NCBI RefSeq assembly: GCF_964204645.1
Contig: NC_134030.1
Location: 7,688,278 to 7,752,277, forward strand
DNA length: 64,000 nucleotides
Direction: 5' to 3'
DNA from: Tubulanus polymorphus
Taxonomy: Eukaryota; Nemertea; Palaeonemertea; Tubulaniformes; Tubulanidae
Shown here: positions 60,990 to 64,000 of the stretch, piece after piece
Numbering within the stretch: position 1 is the first letter of the stretch
Layout of the letters: each line of letters starts with the position of its first letter
Position numbers and translations under genes: made by a program
The notes under the pieces: generated by a model
Seen by the model: the letters and a program-made list of their open reading frames with translations, nothing else
What the model was told of the DNA's origin: nothing
Databases searched by the model: none

Positions 60990-61420
60990 TGTGAATATTT
61001 GCTGATTCGGCAGTCGGTATCTGATCGTCGTTGTGATCGTCGTTGCGCGATCCGGTGTCTAATCCGACAGTGAAATTAACCGGGTATCGTTTCGCGTCCG
61101 GTGATTCAGACGACCCAGCTTTAAAAATCGACGTTAATGAACAATTTGACGCGGCGTCGACGGCGACGACGACTGCAATCGCCGGGTATCTATCCATTGT
61201 ATACGATGAGGGGCTGATTCACCGAGCCGAGACCGTCCATCAGTCCGACCACGATAACCGATCTTAACTTCTGAAACGGACCGCTTTACGCCATTCGTCA
61301 AAAACGATGACGACACCGTGCTATCAATTACTGCGCAAGCGTGCGAGATTTTTCGACGGGGAAAAGTTTTCGACTCGAAAGGGACTAGATTTATGAATTT
61401 CTGATTGTGAATTATAAGCC
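60990..61420. other. CpG-dense patch
   Basis: CpG-rich, with GACGCGGCGTCGACGGCGACG near 61148. Open frames on both strands overlap fully (60970-61197 minus, 61043-61267 plus). Confidence 0.4.
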
Positions 61421-61822
61421 CCTGTCGGCCAGTAATCGTGCAAAACCTTCACTACGGGATTTGCGACAGCAACAGAGGTTTTAGCCCAATTGACTCATCT
61501 GCCGTTTGAAGAAGTAAGTATCGGCTTCTTCTCTAAACTCACTTATCAAAAAGTAGTAGCGCACGCTGATTAGCTGCGTCATTGCTTCACCCGACTTATC
61601 GAGTCAAGTAGCGGATTAAGAAAACATTTATAGGAATATGAATTTTGCTAAGATCATTATTCTTACTCGATCGGAGACCTAATACCCTTCGAGTTACCTA
61701 ACACCCCTGGGGCCGGTTCTATGAACTGGTGCTAACTTTTGAATTCATTTTCAATTGAGTCGATATCCCAGTTTAAAGATGATACCAGTCTATAGAAACA
61801 ACTCCCCATTCCACAGTTTAGC

Positions 61823-61992
61823 AGTGATCACATAGAGACAATTTGGCCCGAGCAAAATTGGCACAGATCAGGCCCGGGTCGGCTCGGCCTGGTCCGACGT
61901 TTTTGGTCAGGCTAATAATTTGGCCCAGGCCAAACAGGGGCGGGCCCATTTGGTACCTGTGTAAACAGTAACCCCAGGCAAAAAATGCTCCA
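61823..61992. mobile_element. GGCC-rich miniature element, copy F6
   Basis: Starts GTGATCACATAGAGACAATT and runs through GGCTCGGCCTGGTCCGACG and GGGCCCATTTGGTACC to AAAATGCTCC. The left side matches the F2 left side; the right inverted end is missing. Confidence 0.55.
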
Positions 61993-62219
61993 GTTTACCT
62001 AACATCACCAAGTCAAGTTTTATGAACTGGGCTCACTTTCGTTATGATAAATAGCTGAAATTTTGGGAAAGGAATTGAATTATTAGTAAGACTCAACCAA
62101 TCTTTATACACTGTCAAACATCAGTCCTTGTGAGTTATCTATCCCCTAATGCGGTTTAATTAACATTTTGACCGAAATTTTGGAAACGTCGGATTCACGA
62201 TGATCAAAGCTGATTTCAT

Positions 62220-63480
62220 TCGATATCGGTAACTGATTCACGACTGAAGACGGACGTTAGTAGATACCATCGCGCGTATATATGCGTACATGTATATTCT
62301 AAGTTTCTAATTTATTGAAGAGAAGTACGGGGCACACTTTCGCTCGAACTCGATTAAATTTGACTCGGCGCGAAGGTACTTGTAAGTTATCAGTGTAAAT
62401 ACTCGCTGCTGAAATTAATATGCGCGCGTATCGCAAACGATGAGTACTTGGTGCACACTTGATTCCTGACAAAACTAATGGCAGTTTTATGCGGCGTGCG
62501 CCCGCGCGCGCTGCGGCGCTAGGTGGTTTTTAGGTCGGTTGTTCTCCGCAGAAGTGTTATAGTACCTGTTAATACCGCGGTGGTTTTTATTGTTACTTGA
62601 TTCGAGCATCGATTTCCGAGTTATCAGATCGGTGAAAATCTCTCGAACACGCAGCGTGTCCGACATATGTCGCCCGCCGCCAACTGTCCCCCTGTAACTG
62701 ATTTTAACTCGCTTTGCTGATAAACTCTTAGTACGCCATATATAATTGGTATTGTTCGCAACTGTCTATGAAATCGTAGTCAGACCTGTTAGTTGATCAG
62801 ATATCAGTTCGTTTGATGACTTTGATTTCGAGTAACCGCGGTACTGATTCAGAGGAGTCGTTGATATATGCAATTTTTCTCTGGATTCAGTGAGTTCGAA
62901 GTCGAATTTCTGACTTCTGGATTTATTTCCGCAGCTGTCGGATGAATTCGACTCCGGAGTCGGTTGATTTGCGATATTGGCCTTAAATTTCAGCCCTCAT
63001 TTTGCGTTACGGGGTTCGTGTTGGGTATATATAGACTTTTTCCGGGAGAAGATAGATACACAAATCTCGAAGCTCGTAAAATAACGCGATTGTGTCATTG
63101 AGTTCGAAGTAACGGCAGCCAATAAACATCGCTTATCGGAAATAGATCTCTGTGTATTATGTATATCAGTGCGCAGGTATAGCAGCTAACCGGAATTGTC
63201 TTCGGATGCGTCACTCTCGGAGTATCAACGACAACGATTGAGAGATCGCCCTATCGATAGGTTTGATGGGAGCATCAAACGTCCACCGGGAATACCGTTT
63301 ATAATTAACTAAGTTACACAGTGCAAATCTTCTATAATAACTTCGATATCAATGCAATTTATAAATGGCGTGCGCGCTTAACTTCGCCGTGTGAGTCGTC
63401 GTCAGCCGATGAAATTCATACCGACGAATAACAATTTGTAGATATCTCATCAGTCGATACCTGAATTTCATATACCCAAT
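62220..63480. other. large CpG-dense region
   Basis: The longest CpG-rich stretch (for example GCGGCGTGCGCCCGCGCGCG near 62490), with few repeats. If a gene start exists in the window, this is the most promising place for it, but no coding exon was recognised. Confidence 0.4.
63026..63176 (+). promoter_or_regulatory. possible core promoter and first exon
   Basis: TATATATAG at 63026-63034 lies inside the CpG-rich region. About 30 bases downstream is GATAGATACACA, a place where transcription could start. CAG followed by GTATAG at 63177 could end a first exon, and an ATG at 63159 would begin M-Y-I-S-A-Q. Each element is weak alone. Confidence 0.2.
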
Positions 63481-63756
63481 ATTGATATTTTTCGCTGAAA
63501 TCGACTATTATAGCTGCACATAGGCCCTCTAGAATACTTATGAATTATCATTCTTGTCGGAAGAAATCTAATTGTGGCTCACTGAGGTTAGTCCCACTTT
63601 CAAAGACTGGACCGGTTGTTGAGCCTGATATGGTTCAATCAAGGGTGCTGGCGCGGATCATGGGGGACTTATGAGACTTGTACATCAAATTTTTCTGAGT
63701 GTCCTTTTTCATTTTGTCAACAAAGACAATTGATTCATTTCAGTGCGCCTAATATT

Positions 63757-63965
63757 GCCTCTTTGGACATCGAAGTCCCTTTAATGACTTGACAAATCTT
63801 TCCAACAAAGTTATCCCCTTTGTGTGGAAGTACACCTAAAATCGCTTTTTTGGACATCAAATAATCATTTTGGGAGGTGTGACAAGTCCTTCAAAATTCA
63901 CCTTACATTGCCTTTTTGAACATTTTAAGTGCCCTTTTGGGCAAGTCCTTCAAAATTCGCCACTG
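63757..63965 (+). repeat. degenerate tandem repeat
   Basis: Three units start with GCCTCTTTGGACATC, CGCTTTTTTGGACATC and GCCTTTTTGAACATT (about 63757, 63843 and 63910). The last two share CAAGTCCTTCAAAATTC near their ends. Continues towards the window edge. Confidence 0.45.
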
Positions 63966-64000
63966 GATCCACTCCTTCTACTTAAAGCATGTTGCCATTT

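Noticed and set aside
1-64000. CRISPR arrays, operons, ribosome binding sites, rRNA genes
   Set aside because: The sequence is eukaryotic in character and no such structure was seen; regularly spaced repeats here are minisatellites or transposon parts.
1-64000. Homeobox, bHLH or zinc-finger exons and common conserved microRNAs
   Set aside because: Looked for by eye because the CpG-patch layout resembles developmental gene deserts; none found.

Overview
The window looks like non-coding nuclear DNA from an animal, most likely a marine invertebrate. No bacterial or organelle gene layout is present. Frames are short on both strands, and strong pyrimidine-AG / GTRAGT splice signals are scattered throughout. 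The background is AT-rich, with many families of short transposon relics and microsatellites. The species cannot be named from this sequence. No complete gene and no protein of known family was recognised, so the window is best read as intergenic or long-intron DNA.

The best coding candidate is a probable internal exon at 38634-39300 on the plus strand. It opens right after a 3' splice site, closes right before GTAAGT, and encodes about 222 residues of degenerate 9-residue repeats (consensus near E-Q-S-E-P-S-x-x-M/V). Four weaker exon candidates, at 22964, 28909, 50767 and 55783, are listed with low confidence.

Layout by eye: an AT-rich background is broken every 1-3 kb by CpG-dense patches of 0.3-1.2 kb (for example 1.1-1.6, 12.0-13.3, 15.0-15.4, 16.2-17.6, 23.0-24.9, 26.8-27.9, 32.7-34.3, 36.5-37.2, 51.3-53.6, 56.4-57.0, 58.6-60.3 and 62.2-63.5 kb). 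These give most of the longer chance frames. They could be regulatory islands or remnants of older sequence; the sequence alone does not decide.

Repeats are the clearest content. They include: (1) a family with a hammerhead-ribozyme-like core (CTGANGA, stem, GAAAC) in direct, inverted and head-to-head copies at 3.3, 12.4, 15.6, 20.3 and 38.0 kb; (2) a GGCC-rich miniature element with GCCGCGAT ends at 7.8, 9.7, 34.8, 52.5, 55.7 and 61.8 kb; (3) elements ending in a GTGGCCAC(CCTG) motif at 23.8, 40.9 and 60.5 kb; (4) single miniature elements with terminal inverted repeats at 18.4, 19.8, 26.5, 30.3 and 41.7 kb, a pogo-like one at 49.6 kb and a piggyBac-like one with TTAA duplications at 50.1 kb; (5) a tandemly duplicated tRNA-like SINE relic at 11.5 kb; (6) a CCAATCA-periodic repeat at 45.3-45.6 kb; (7) microsatellites including (TA)32 and an 18-G run.
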